Assembly: GCF_035818635.1 (NCBI RefSeq)
Contig: NZ_JAYLLH010000010.1
Location: 82,856 to 146,855, forward strand
Length of the DNA stretch: 64,000 nucleotides
Reading direction: 5' to 3'
DNA from: Mesobacterium_A hydrothermale
GTDB lineage: Bacteria > Pseudomonadota > Alphaproteobacteria > Rhodobacterales > Rhodobacteraceae
In this document: positions 32,699-40,728 of the stretch, in pieces
Position numbering within the stretch: the first letter of the stretch is position 1
Layout: each line of letters opens with the position of its first letter
Program-made: the position numbers and the translations under genes
Notes under the pieces: model-generated
What the model saw: only the letters and a program-made list of their open reading frames with translations
Databases searched by the model: none
What the model was told of the DNA's origin: nothing

Positions 32699-32728
32699 CC
32701 CGCCTGTCCCCCCGACAGGCGGGCTTTT
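32699..32728 (+). terminator. Rho-independent terminator after mcd
   Basis: A perfect 10-bp stem, CCCGCCTGTC (32699-32708) with GACAGGCGGG (32714-32723), has a 5-nt loop followed by TTTT. It starts 28 bp after the mcd stop. Confidence 0.92.
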
Positions 32729-32831
32729 CATTCGTGGCGGGCCACAGTTTCCCTTGCAATCTGATCCGGATCAATGCCGCATTGCGGCACCCGTGTTTTT
32801 CAGAGCCAAATTCAGTCAAAGGAGACCCCCG

Positions 32832-33167
32832 ATGTCCGCAACCGAAGATCTTGCCACCAAACGCAACCAGCTGCGCAACCTGCGCAAGGCCATTCCCGAC
32901 ACCTTCGCCGGATTCGTTGCAATGGAACAGGCCGCGTCGGCCGATGGTGCGCTGTCCAAGAAGCAAAAGGAATTCATTGCCCTTGGCATCGCCGTCGCCA
33001 TGCGTTGCGAAGCCTGCATCGTCAGCCACGCCAAGGCGCTGGTCAGCGTTGGCGCAACCCGCGAAGAAGTTGTCGAAGTCTTGGGCACCAGCATCCAGAT
33101 GTCGGGTGGCCCGGGCCTGATGTATGCCGGTAAAGCGTTGGAAATATTTGACGAATTTACCGCCTAA
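32832..33167 (+). CDS. AhpD-like/carboxymuconolactone decarboxylase-family protein
   Basis: A 111-aa small helical protein of the CMD/AhpD superfamily. The redox-type motif CEACIVSHAKAL (CxxC with a nearby His) is that of AhpD-like alkylhydroperoxidases, so a thiol-dependent peroxidase role is more likely than a decarboxylase role. The start at 32832 is supported by AAAGGAGA upstream; the in-frame ATG at 32754 adds an unrelated leader. It is cytoplasmic, with no signal peptide. It lies 87 bp before the EF-hand gene on the same strand. Confidence 0.88.
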   Translation: MSATEDLATKRNQLRNLRKAIPDTFAGFVAMEQAASADGALSKKQKEFIALGIAVAMRCEACIVSHAKALVSVGATREEVVEVLGTSIQMSGGPGLMYAGKALEIFDEFTA

Positions 33168-33254
33168 AGGTGCGACATTCTGTACGCGACGGGATGGGAC
33201 ATATTCCTCGTATAAGATATATCAAATCAACAATACAAACGAAGGATATCCCCT

Positions 33255-33764
33255 ATGATCCGTCCCCTCGCAATCACCGCTCTTGTTCTGTCCACTGGCA
33301 TGGCTTTCGCCCAGCAAGGCAACCCCGGTGGTCACTTCGTGGAAAACTGGGACCTGAACGGCGACGGTCAGGTCACGTTGGAAGAAGCCACCGAACGCCG
33401 GGGTGATGTGTTCACGACGTTTGACAGCGACGAGAACGGCATTTTGACTGCCGAAGAATACGACCTGTTCGACGAAGCCCGCGCCAACGACATGGAAAAC
33501 AACGGCATGGGCCACGGCAATGGCGGCGGTCAAGGCCAGGGTCAGGGTAAAGGCCAAGGTCAGGGTGGCGGTCAGGGTCACGGCCACGGCGCCGCTGACG
33601 GCATGCGCAACCCCGCCAACGGGATGCTGCGCGAATTCACCGACGCAAACGGCGATGGCGAAGTCACCCGCGACGAATTCATCGCCTCTGTTCCCGTATG
33701 GTTCGAAAACATGGATCGCAACGGCGATGGTGTTGTGACCGTCGCCGATTTTGGCCGCAACTGA
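33255..33764 (+). CDS. Secreted EF-hand calcium-binding protein with Gly/Gln/His-rich linker
   Basis: A 169-aa exported protein (signal peptide 1-19, ending AFA). It has four EF-hand loops: residues 33-44 (DLNGDGQVTLEE), 57-68 (DSDENGILTAEE), 130-141 (DANGDGEVTRDE) and 154-165 (DRNGDGVVTVAD). The two pairs are separated by a Gly/Gln/His/Lys-rich low-complexity segment (about 84-113). All loops keep Asp at position 1 and Gly at 6, so calcium binding is likely. It is followed 27 bp later by a paralogue without the linker. Its ligand-binding role or partner is unknown. Confidence 0.9.
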   Translation: MIRPLAITALVLSTGMAFAQQGNPGGHFVENWDLNGDGQVTLEEATERRGDVFTTFDSDENGILTAEEYDLFDEARANDMENNGMGHGNGGGQGQGQGKGQGQGGGQGHGHGAADGMRNPANGMLREFTDANGDGEVTRDEFIASVPVWFENMDRNGDGVVTVADFGRN

Positions 33765-33791
33765 TTGCCCTCCGTCAGAAAGTACGAACCG

Positions 33792-34226
33792 ATGAAATCC
33801 ACCCTGATTGCACTCCCGCTCGTTCTGGCCACGGCAAGCTTTGCCGCGGCACAGGGCAACCCCGCAGCCACCAAGTTCATGGAAAACTGGGACCTGAATT
33901 CTGACGGTGTCGTCACCGTCGAAGAAGCGACCGAAATGCGCAACAACGTGTTTTACTCGTTCGATTCTGACGAAAACGGCGTGATCGACGATGAAGAGCA
34001 TGTGATGTTCGACGAAGCCCGCGCCAATGACATCGCCGAAATGCCCAAGGGCCCCGGCCGTGCGCTGATCCAGATGATCGCTGACGGCATGAGCAAGGAA
34101 GCCAACGACGCCAACGGAGACGGCACCGTGACCGGGCCGGAGTTCGAAGCCGGCGCCGCCAATTGGCTGGCGACGGTCGACAAGAACGGCGACGGGGTCG
34201 TCACCATCGCAGACTTCGCGATGTAA
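33792..34226 (+). CDS. Secreted EF-hand calcium-binding protein (paralogue)
   Basis: A 144-aa exported protein (signal peptide 1-20, ending AAA). It has EF-hand loops at 34-45 (DLNSDGVVTVEE), 58-69 (DSDENGVIDDEE), 106-117 (DANGDGTVTGPE) and 130-141 (DKNGDGVVTIAD). It matches the preceding gene closely around ENWDLN..., FDSDENG and FDEARAND, showing tandem duplication, but lacks the Gly-rich insert. The start at 33792 is fixed by the signal peptide. A terminator follows the stop. Confidence 0.9.
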   Translation: MKSTLIALPLVLATASFAAAQGNPAATKFMENWDLNSDGVVTVEEATEMRNNVFYSFDSDENGVIDDEEHVMFDEARANDIAEMPKGPGRALIQMIADGMSKEANDANGDGTVTGPEFEAGAANWLATVDKNGDGVVTIADFAM

Positions 34227-34234
34227 TCCCCGAC

Positions 34235-34261
34235 GGGCCGGGGTAACTCCCCGGCCCTTTT
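34235..34261 (+). terminator. Terminator between EF-hand paralogue and DUF2202 gene
   Basis: A 9-bp stem, GGGCCGGGG (34235-34243) with CCCCGGCCC (34249-34257), is followed by TTTT. It begins 9 bp after the stop and ends just 20 bp before the next start, so it may attenuate rather than fully stop transcription into the DUF2202 gene. Confidence 0.8.
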
Positions 34262-34281
34262 CATGGAACCGGAGTAGACCG

Positions 34282-34821
34282 ATGAAACCTGTCGCGCTTG
34301 CGGCAGCCCTGTTGGCTGTTGCCAGTCCCGCTACCCATGCGGCCACAATCACAAGCGCCGAACGCACCGCAGCGCTGCGCGCGCTGGACGACGAATACCA
34401 CGCCTACGCAACCTATCAGGCGGTGATCGACAGGTTCGGCGCAGTGCGCCCCTTCACCAACATCCAGCGTGCCGAAGCCCGGCACGCCAACGCCTTGATC
34501 GGCTATCTGCAATCTCATGGCATCGTAGCCCCGGCGAACCCCTATCTGACTGGCGCAAAGCCGATGCCCGACGCGCCTGCGTCGCTTGCCGAGGCCTGTG
34601 CCGTGGGGGTTCAGGCGGAAATCGCCAACGCCGGGCTTTATGACGACGATCTTTTGCCCGCCGCTCGCGGCGACGCAGAACTGACGCGCATTTTCGTTGC
34701 GCTGCGAGACGCCTCCCAACAAAAACACCTGCCGGCGTTTCAGCGCTGCGGCGGGGGCGGTCAGGGTGGCGGCCACGGCAAAGGCATGGGTCAGGGCAAG
34801 GGCTGGGGTCGCAAAGGCTGA
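34282..34821 (+). CDS. Secreted ferritin-like DUF2202 protein with Gly-rich C-terminal tail
   Basis: A 179-aa exported protein (signal peptide 1-20, ending THA). The domain is a ferritin-like helical bundle of the DUF2202 type. Candidate metal ligands are Glu38 in DDEYHAYATY, Glu65 and His68 in QRAEARHANAL, Glu113 in QAEIANAGLYDD, and His149 in QQKHLPAF. The last ~23 residues are a Gly/Gln/Lys/His-rich tail (GGGQGGGHGKGMGQGKG), very similar in style to the linker of the first EF-hand protein. Function is unproven; metal storage, redox or surface assembly are possible. Confidence 0.85.
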   Translation: MKPVALAAALLAVASPATHAATITSAERTAALRALDDEYHAYATYQAVIDRFGAVRPFTNIQRAEARHANALIGYLQSHGIVAPANPYLTGAKPMPDAPASLAEACAVGVQAEIANAGLYDDDLLPAARGDAELTRIFVALRDASQQKHLPAFQRCGGGGQGGGHGKGMGQGKGWGRKG

Positions 34822-34855
34822 TCCCCGGTCCGACCAGGGGAACGCCCTGAGCACT

Positions 34856-34882
34856 GCTCCCGGCCAAGGCCGGGAGCCCTTT
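34856..34882 (+). terminator. Rho-independent terminator after DUF2202 gene
   Basis: A 10-bp perfect stem, GCTCCCGGCC (34856-34865) with GGCCGGGAGC (34868-34877), has a 2-nt central gap that must open to a larger loop. It is followed by CCTTTT. Confidence 0.8.
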
Positions 34883-34914
34883 TCGCAGTCCCTTGTTAGG
34901 GTGCCCTTGAAGCG

Positions 34915-34943
34915 AAACGGCGCGGGATCACCCCGCGCCGTTT
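34915..34943 (-). terminator. Rho-independent terminator after the DMGDH-like gene
   Basis: A 12-bp stem, AAACGGCGCGGG (34915-34926) with CCCGCGCCGTTT (34932-34943), has a 5-nt loop. It lies 3 bp beyond the stop of the minus-strand gene, facing the terminator at 34856-34882. Confidence 0.75.
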
Positions 34944-34946
34944 GTT

Positions 34947-37451
34947 CTAGCCATCCTTGCGGATATTGGCGTTGGTGGGATCATAGGGGCTGTCCTCGAC
35001 CACGATCGCCTCCCACAGCTGATCCAGCATCTTGACCTGCAACTTGGTGCCGGGCACTGCCAATTCCGGCTTTACATAGCCCATCCCGATGGACTTGCCG
35101 AACACCACCGAATAGCCGCCAGAGGTCAGGCGCCCAATCTTTTCGCCGTTCAGGTACAGCGCTTCGCGTCCCCAGGGATCGGCATCAGCCGGCCCGTCGA
35201 TCAACAGCGTGCAGCACTTCGAACGAATGCCTTTGGCCTCCATCGCGGCCTTGCCGTTGAAGTCTTTCGACAGGTCGACAAAGCGCGGCAGGTCGGCTTC
35301 CAACGGAGTCGCGTCGCGGCCAAGCTCGTTGCCGAACGCGCGATAGGATTTTTCCTGCCGCAGCCAGTTCTGCGCCCGTGCGCCGACCAGTTTCAGCCCG
35401 TGCTTTTCGCCTGCGGCCATCAGTTGATCCCACAGATAGGTCTGCATCTCGATCGGGTGATGCAGTTCCCACCCCAGTTCGCCTGTGTACGCCACGCGGA
35501 TCGCGCGCACCGGGCACATGCCCAGTTCGATGTTACGCATCGACAACCACGGGAACCGCTTGTTCGACAGGACCGTCGACGGATCGCCATCCTTGACCAG
35601 GTCGTTCAGCAGGTCGCGCGACTTTGGCCCGGCAACGGCGAAAACGCCCCACTGCGTGGTCACGTCCTGAATTTCGATATAGCCGAAGTCAGGCGCCTTG
35701 TCCTGTGCCGCCTTCTTCAGGAAATCGGCATCGTATTCTGTCCAGGCCCCGGCAGAGACCAGGTAATACTCGTCCTCGGCCAGCCGCACGATGGTGTATT
35801 CGGTCCGCGTCGTGCCGGCGGCGGTCAGCGCATAGGTCAGGTTGATGCGGCCCACCTTGGGAAGCTTGTTGCAGGTGAACCAGTCCAGGAACTGGGTGGC
35901 CCCGGGGCCCTTGACCACGTCCTTGGTAAAGGCCGTCGCATCGACAAGGCCCACGCCTTCGCGAATGGCCTTGGCCTCGTCCACGGCATACTGCCACCAG
36001 CCGCCGCGGCGGAAACTGCAGGCGTCCTTGTCGAAAGTCTCGGGCGCGTCCAGCGGGCCATAGTAGTTCGGGCGTTCCCACCCGTTCACGAACCCGAACT
36101 GCGCGCCGCGTGCCTTTTGACGGTCATAGGCCGGCGCGGTGCGCAGCGGGCGGCAGGCTTCGCGCTCTTCATCGGGGTGGTGCAGGATGTAGACGTGGCT
36201 GTAGCATTCCTCGTTCTTGCGCGCGGCGAACTCGGTCGTCATCCAGTTCTGGCTGTACCGTTTGGGGTCCAGCGATGCCATGTCGATCTCGGCCTCGCCA
36301 TCGACCATCATCTGCGCCAGGTAATAGCCGGTGCCGCCCGCGGCGGTGATGCCAAAGCTGAACCCTTCGGCTAGCCACATGTTGCGCAGGCCCGGCGCCG
36401 GGCCGACCAACGGGTTGCCATCGGGGGTATAGCAGATCGGGCCGTTGAAATCGTCCTTCAACCCGCTTTCGGCGCAGGACGGCACACGTTCGGCCATCGC
36501 CATGTACTGATCGGCGATCCGGTCCAGGTCCAGCGGGAACAGGTCCGCACGGAAGCTGTCCGGCACGCCATATTCGAACCGTGCAGGCGCACCGTGTTCG
36601 TAGATCCCCAGGATCCAGCCGCCACGCTCTTCACGGGCATAGGATTCGTTGTCGGCATCGCGCACCACCGGGTGTTCCGGGTTGCCCGCCGCGCGCCATT
36701 TCACCAGTTCAGGGTCCTGGTCCATGACGATGAACGTGTGTTCGACCGGGATCGCGGGCATCTTGATGCCCAGCAGCTTGGCCGTGCGCTGCGCGTGGTT
36801 GCCGGACGCGGTCACAACATGTTCAGCGGTGATCACCACCTGTTCGTCGCTGGGCACAAGGTTGCCGCCCTTTTCGACCATCTTGGTACAGGTCACTTCC
36901 CAATGGGTGCCGGTCCAGTGGAACGCATCGGCCTGAATCTTGCGCACAATATCGACGCCGCGCTGACGCGCGCCCTTGGCCATCGCCTGGGTCACGTCGG
37001 CGGGGTTAATATAGCCGTCCTCGGTGTGATAGATCGCCCCCTTCAGGTCACTGGTTTCGATCAGCGGCCAGCGTTCCTTGATCTGCTCGGGCGTCAGCCA
37101 TTCGTATTTCACGCCGCAGGTTTCGGCGGTCGACGCATACAGCATGTATTCGTCCATACGCTCCTGCGTCTGTGCCATGCGCAGGTTGCCTACCACCGCA
37201 AAGCCCGCGTTCAGCCCGGTCTCTTCCTCCAGCGTCTTGTAGAAATCGACGGAATACTGGTGAATGTGGGTGGTCGCGTAGGACATGTTGAACAGCGGCA
37301 GCAGACCGGCCGCGTGCCAGGTCGAGCCCGAGGTCAGTTCGTCCCGCTCGATCAGCATCACATCGTCCCAACCGGCCTTGGCCAGGTGATAGGCGATAGA
37401 GGTCCCGACGGCACCGCCGCCGACAACCAGGGCTTTGACTTGCGTTTTCAT
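34947..37451 (-). CDS. Dimethylglycine/sarcosine dehydrogenase-like FAD enzyme with GcvT domain
   Basis: An 834-aa two-domain enzyme. The N-terminal DAO-type FAD domain has GGGAVGTSIAYHLAKAG (11-27) and SGSTWHAAGLL, whose His equals the covalent-FAD His of mammalian dimethylglycine dehydrogenase. The C-terminal half is a GcvT/aminomethyltransferase-like folate domain (GVFAVAGPKSRDLL, YTGELGWELH, ...LTSGGYSVVFGKSIGMGYV). The predicted reaction is N-demethylation of dimethylglycine, sarcosine or a related methylamine, with the one-carbon unit passed to tetrahydrofolate and electrons to ETF. Exact substrate is not certain. It is monocistronic. Confidence 0.9.
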   Translation of the reverse strand: MKTQVKALVVGGGAVGTSIAYHLAKAGWDDVMLIERDELTSGSTWHAAGLLPLFNMSYATTHIHQYSVDFYKTLEEETGLNAGFAVVGNLRMAQTQERMDEYMLYASTAETCGVKYEWLTPEQIKERWPLIETSDLKGAIYHTEDGYINPADVTQAMAKGARQRGVDIVRKIQADAFHWTGTHWEVTCTKMVEKGGNLVPSDEQVVITAEHVVTASGNHAQRTAKLLGIKMPAIPVEHTFIVMDQDPELVKWRAAGNPEHPVVRDADNESYAREERGGWILGIYEHGAPARFEYGVPDSFRADLFPLDLDRIADQYMAMAERVPSCAESGLKDDFNGPICYTPDGNPLVGPAPGLRNMWLAEGFSFGITAAGGTGYYLAQMMVDGEAEIDMASLDPKRYSQNWMTTEFAARKNEECYSHVYILHHPDEEREACRPLRTAPAYDRQKARGAQFGFVNGWERPNYYGPLDAPETFDKDACSFRRGGWWQYAVDEAKAIREGVGLVDATAFTKDVVKGPGATQFLDWFTCNKLPKVGRINLTYALTAAGTTRTEYTIVRLAEDEYYLVSAGAWTEYDADFLKKAAQDKAPDFGYIEIQDVTTQWGVFAVAGPKSRDLLNDLVKDGDPSTVLSNKRFPWLSMRNIELGMCPVRAIRVAYTGELGWELHHPIEMQTYLWDQLMAAGEKHGLKLVGARAQNWLRQEKSYRAFGNELGRDATPLEADLPRFVDLSKDFNGKAAMEAKGIRSKCCTLLIDGPADADPWGREALYLNGEKIGRLTSGGYSVVFGKSIGMGYVKPELAVPGTKLQVKMLDQLWEAIVVEDSPYDPTNANIRKDG

Positions 37452-37540
37452 GGGGCAGACGACTCCGGCACGAGGATATGAATTGCCAGAGGTTTACCCG
37501 ACCACAGAATTTCCGCACAGCCCAGCCGACATTTGGCGGC

Positions 37541-37561
37541 TCAAAACCGACGAAGCGTCGG
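37541..37561 (-). terminator. Probable terminator between the small anchored protein and the DMGDH-like gene
   Basis: On the minus strand CCGACG-CTT-CGTCGG (37547-37552 with 37556-37561) is followed by TTTTGA. It lies 31 bp past the stop of the 136-aa gene. A second palindrome, TTTCGG-N9-CCGAAA at 37567-37587, is adjacent and could be an operator for the DMGDH-like gene. Confidence 0.55.
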
Positions 37562-37591
37562 GAATCTTTCGGCGGATACGTCCGAAAACGA

Positions 37592-38002
37592 CTAGTTTCC
37601 GCCAACCTTGCAGAAGGCCGTGCCACCGCACCCGCCCGAGCGGCTGACGACCACGGGCTTTGCGCCCCCCGACGAAGCAAAGGTCTTGCTGCCGCCCCCG
37701 TCCGTGCCGGACGAGTCCCCGCTTTTACCCTTGCCAGAGAACATCGACAGAAACGCCGACACTGCGCCGGATTTCTTGGCCAAAGCGTCCGACGTTGCCG
37801 GGGTTGCCTGGGTTGCGATTCCGGCCGGCGGTTCAGCGACCGGCGCGGTTCCGGCAATACGCGTGCTGACGCTGGAGGTATAGTCCGCAAAACCAAAGGA
37901 ACGCCCCGCGTTCTTGGCCAGTGTATACTGGGTGAACAGATCATAGGTCAGACCGGCAATCGCCAGCATGATCGCGACCATCGCAACCGCCAGTATCCTC
38001 AT
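37592..38002 (-). CDS. Small membrane-anchored protein of unknown function
   Basis: A 136-aa protein has one N-terminal transmembrane segment (about residues 4-20, VAMVAIMLAIAGLTYDL) and a periplasmic, Ser/Gly/Ala-rich, probably disordered tail. Two Cys residues near the end (SGGCGGTAFC) could form a disulphide. AAGGAGCAG lies upstream of the ATG, a good ribosome-binding site. It is divergent from mreB (215 bp). I do not recognise a family. Confidence 0.7.
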   Translation of the reverse strand: MRILAVAMVAIMLAIAGLTYDLFTQYTLAKNAGRSFGFADYTSSVSTRIAGTAPVAEPPAGIATQATPATSDALAKKSGAVSAFLSMFSGKGKSGDSSGTDGGGSKTFASSGGAKPVVVSRSGGCGGTAFCKVGGN

Positions 38003-38217
38003 TTTTTTCTGCTCCTTGCGTGCACTGCCAAACAGGGAAACAAGAATTTCTGTTCATATTGTGGCGGGCGGCGCTGCGCCGCAGCGAAACAAGCGGTTTC
38101 GCGCTGATTTGACCTGATCCGCCTCTTTCGCGCCTGTCAAACCTTGCCTATAACGCCAGCGGCCTGCCTCTTGTCGAGTCGCGGGCCATCTGACTTTTCC
38201 AGCGAGGCGAAACCGGA

Positions 38218-39264
38218 ATGTTTGGAATGGATAAACTCATGGGCATGTTCGCATCCGACATGGCCATCGACCTTGGGACCGCGAACACGCTGGTCTATGT
38301 CAAGGGTCGCGGAATCATCCTGTCCGAACCGTCGGTGGTCGCCTACCACGTCAAGGACGGGGTGAAAAAGGTGCTGGCCGTCGGCGAAGACGCCAAGTTG
38401 ATGCTGGGCCGCACCCCCGGCAGCATCGAGGCCATCCGCCCGATGCGCGAAGGCGTGATTGCCGATTTCGACGTCGCCGAAGAGATGATCAAGCACTTCA
38501 TCCGCAAGGTGCACAAGCGTTCGACCTTCTCGAAGCCCAAGATCATCGTATGCGTCCCGCATGGTGCGACCCCGGTGGAAAAACGCGCGATCCGCCAGTC
38601 GGTCCTGTCCGCAGGCGCGCGCAAGGCCGGGTTGATCCCCGAACCCATCGCGGCCGCGATCGGTGCAGGGATGCCGATCACCGACCCGACCGGCAACATG
38701 GTTGTCGACATCGGTGGCGGCACGACCGAAGTGGCGGTTCTGTCGCTGGGGGACATCGTGTACGCCCGGTCCGTCCGCGTCGGCGGGGACCGCATGGACG
38801 AGGCGATCATCAACTACCTGCGTCGTCAACAGAACCTGCTGGTGGGCGACGCCACCGCCGAACGCATCAAGACCTCGATCGGGACCGCCCGCATGCCTGA
38901 CGACGGGCGCGGCAGTTCGATGCTGATCCGGGGCCGCGACCTGTTGAACGGCGTGCCCAAGGAAACCGAAATCAGCCAGGCCCAGGTGGCCGAGGCGCTG
39001 TCCGAACCGGTGCAGGCCATCTGCGAAGCGGTGATGACCGCGCTGGAAGCCACCCCGCCGGACCTGGCGGCCGACATCGTCGACCGGGGCGTCATGCTGA
39101 CCGGCGGCGGCGCGCTGTTGGGCGATCTGGACCTGGCGCTGCGGGAACAGACCGGGCTGGCTGTGTCCATCGCCGACGAGTCGCTGAACTGCGTGGCCCT
39201 GGGCACCGGCAAGGCGCTGGAATACGAAAAGCAACTGCGCCACGCGATTGACTACGACAGCTAA
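38218..39264 (+). CDS. mreB: Rod-shape-determining actin homologue MreB
   Basis: MreB (348 aa) forms membrane-bound filaments that organise cell-wall elongation. Actin-fold motifs are visible: phosphate 1 DLGTANTLVYVKG, VVDIGGGTTEVAVLS (phosphate 2), and LTGGGALLGDLD (adenosine). The N-terminal MFGMDKLMGMFASD is the usual membrane-binding amphipathic stretch. It is the first gene of the mreBCD-mrdA-rodA-ghrA run. The 215-bp gap before it should hold the promoter. Confidence 0.98.
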   Translation: MFGMDKLMGMFASDMAIDLGTANTLVYVKGRGIILSEPSVVAYHVKDGVKKVLAVGEDAKLMLGRTPGSIEAIRPMREGVIADFDVAEEMIKHFIRKVHKRSTFSKPKIIVCVPHGATPVEKRAIRQSVLSAGARKAGLIPEPIAAAIGAGMPITDPTGNMVVDIGGGTTEVAVLSLGDIVYARSVRVGGDRMDEAIINYLRRQQNLLVGDATAERIKTSIGTARMPDDGRGSSMLIRGRDLLNGVPKETEISQAQVAEALSEPVQAICEAVMTALEATPPDLAADIVDRGVMLTGGGALLGDLDLALREQTGLAVSIADESLNCVALGTGKALEYEKQLRHAIDYDS

Positions 39265-39293
39265 CCGCATCACCGTTTTGCCAAGGGGGACCA

Positions 39294-40202
39294 TTGGCAA
39301 GAGAGCGTAACAGGACCGAAGACTATACCGGCCCTCTGAAACGGCTGTTTCTGGGGGTACTGCTGTTGTGCCTGTTCGGGCTGTTCCTGGTCTGGCGCAT
39401 CGACAGCCCCCGCGTCGAACGGTTCCGTGCCCAGGTGATCGACAGCGTGCTGCCCAGTTTCGATTGGGCGATGGCGCCGGTCACCGCCACGGTCAAGCTG
39501 CTGCGGGACTTCCAAAGCTATCAAAGCATCTACGAACAGAACCAGGAATTGCGGCGCGAATTGCGCACGATGACGTCCTGGAAGGAAGCGGCGCAGCAGC
39601 TCGAACAGGAAAACGCCCGTCTGCGCGACCTCAACAACGTCCAGCTGGACCCGCGCCTGACCTATATCACCGGCGTGGTTCTGGCCGACAGCGGATCGCT
39701 CTTCCGGCAGACCGTGCTGATCAACGTCGGCTCGCGCGATGGCATCGTAGATGGCTGGGCGACGATGGACGGGATCGGCGTCGTCGGCCGGATTTCCGGG
39801 GTCGGCGCCAACACCAGCCGTGTGATCCTGCTGACCGACACCGCCAGCCGTGTACCGGTGATCATCCAGTCGTCGGGCCAGCGCGCGCTGATCGTGGGCG
39901 ACAACAGTTCTGCCCCACCGATCGACTTTCTGGAAAACCCCGACCTTGTGCTGCCCGGCGACCGTATCGTCACCTCGGGGGATGGCGACGTATTCCCACC
40001 CGGCCTGCTGATCGGGCAGGTTGCCAAGGATCCCGGCGGGCGGCTGCGGGTGCGGCTGGCAGCGGACTACGAGCGGCTGGAATTCCTGCGAGTGCTGCGC
40101 GACCACGGGGCCCGCCAGGTCGATCAGCCCAGCGCCCTGATCCTGCCCGAAGACCTGCCCGACAACGCCCCCCCGCCCAAAAAGGACGGCAACGATGGCT
40201 GA
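39294..40202 (+). CDS. mreC: Rod-shape-determining protein MreC
   Basis: MreC (302 aa) is a bitopic periplasmic protein that connects MreB with PBP2 and RodA. It has a cytoplasmic basic start, one transmembrane helix (about 18-35), a coiled coil (QSIYEQNQELRRELRTM to about residue 110) and a beta-rich domain ending LLIGQVAKDPGGRLRVRL. The start is a TTG at 39294, supported by AAGGGGGA just upstream; no ATG is available before residue 90. It overlaps mreD by 8 nt. Confidence 0.95.
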   Translation: MARERNRTEDYTGPLKRLFLGVLLLCLFGLFLVWRIDSPRVERFRAQVIDSVLPSFDWAMAPVTATVKLLRDFQSYQSIYEQNQELRRELRTMTSWKEAAQQLEQENARLRDLNNVQLDPRLTYITGVVLADSGSLFRQTVLINVGSRDGIVDGWATMDGIGVVGRISGVGANTSRVILLTDTASRVPVIIQSSGQRALIVGDNSSAPPIDFLENPDLVLPGDRIVTSGDGDVFPPGLLIGQVAKDPGGRLRVRLAADYERLEFLRVLRDHGARQVDQPSALILPEDLPDNAPPPKKDGNDG

Positions 40203-40725
40203 CGCGCATCAGTCGCGGCTGTGGGCGATGCGCGGCATGTATCTGCTGCTGTGCCTGCTCATCGTCTTCTTTGACCTGCTGCCGCTGCGGACCACTCCGA
40301 TGGCCTGGGCGCCGCCCGACCTGCTTCTGGCGCTCAGCTTTGTCTGGAGCGAACGCCGCCCGGATTACGTACCCACCTTTGCTGCGGCGACCGTGTTCCT
40401 GCTGGCCGATTTCCTGCTGCAACGGCCCCCGGGGCTGTGGGCCGCGCTGTCGCTGATCGTGGTCGAATGGGCGCGCTCGCATGATCGCGGCCATCATGAG
40501 CGTGGCTTTGCCGTCGAATGGCTGGGCTTTGCCGGGGCGATGATCGCGATGGTCGTGGCCTATCGGCTGATCATGGCGATCACCGTGGCCGATCCCGGGC
40601 CGCTGCACCTTGCGGCGACACAGGCCGGGTTCACGATTTTGATCTACCCCTTGGTGGTTTTGGTCAGCCATTTTATCTTCAGGGTGCGTCGGCTTGCACC
40701 CGGCGACCTCGAGGCTCTTGGATAA
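40195..40725 (+). CDS. mreD: Rod-shape-determining protein MreD
   Basis: MreD (176 aa) is a small integral membrane protein of the elongasome with about five transmembrane segments, for example MYLLLCLLIVFFDLLPL and AGFTILIYPLVVLVSHFIF. Sequence conservation in MreD is low; the call rests on size, topology and position between mreC and mrdA. It overlaps mreC by 8 nt and lies 3 bp before mrdA. Confidence 0.9.
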   Translation: MADAHQSRLWAMRGMYLLLCLLIVFFDLLPLRTTPMAWAPPDLLLALSFVWSERRPDYVPTFAAATVFLLADFLLQRPPGLWAALSLIVVEWARSHDRGHHERGFAVEWLGFAGAMIAMVVAYRLIMAITVADPGPLHLAATQAGFTILIYPLVVLVSHFIFRVRRLAPGDLEALG

Positions 40726-40728
40726 CCG

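Noticed and set aside
33504..33593. Short tandem repeat of GGTCAGGGT-like units as a possible repeat array or CRISPR
   Set aside because: It is in frame inside the EF-hand gene and encodes the Gly/Gln/His/Lys linker; there are no spacers.
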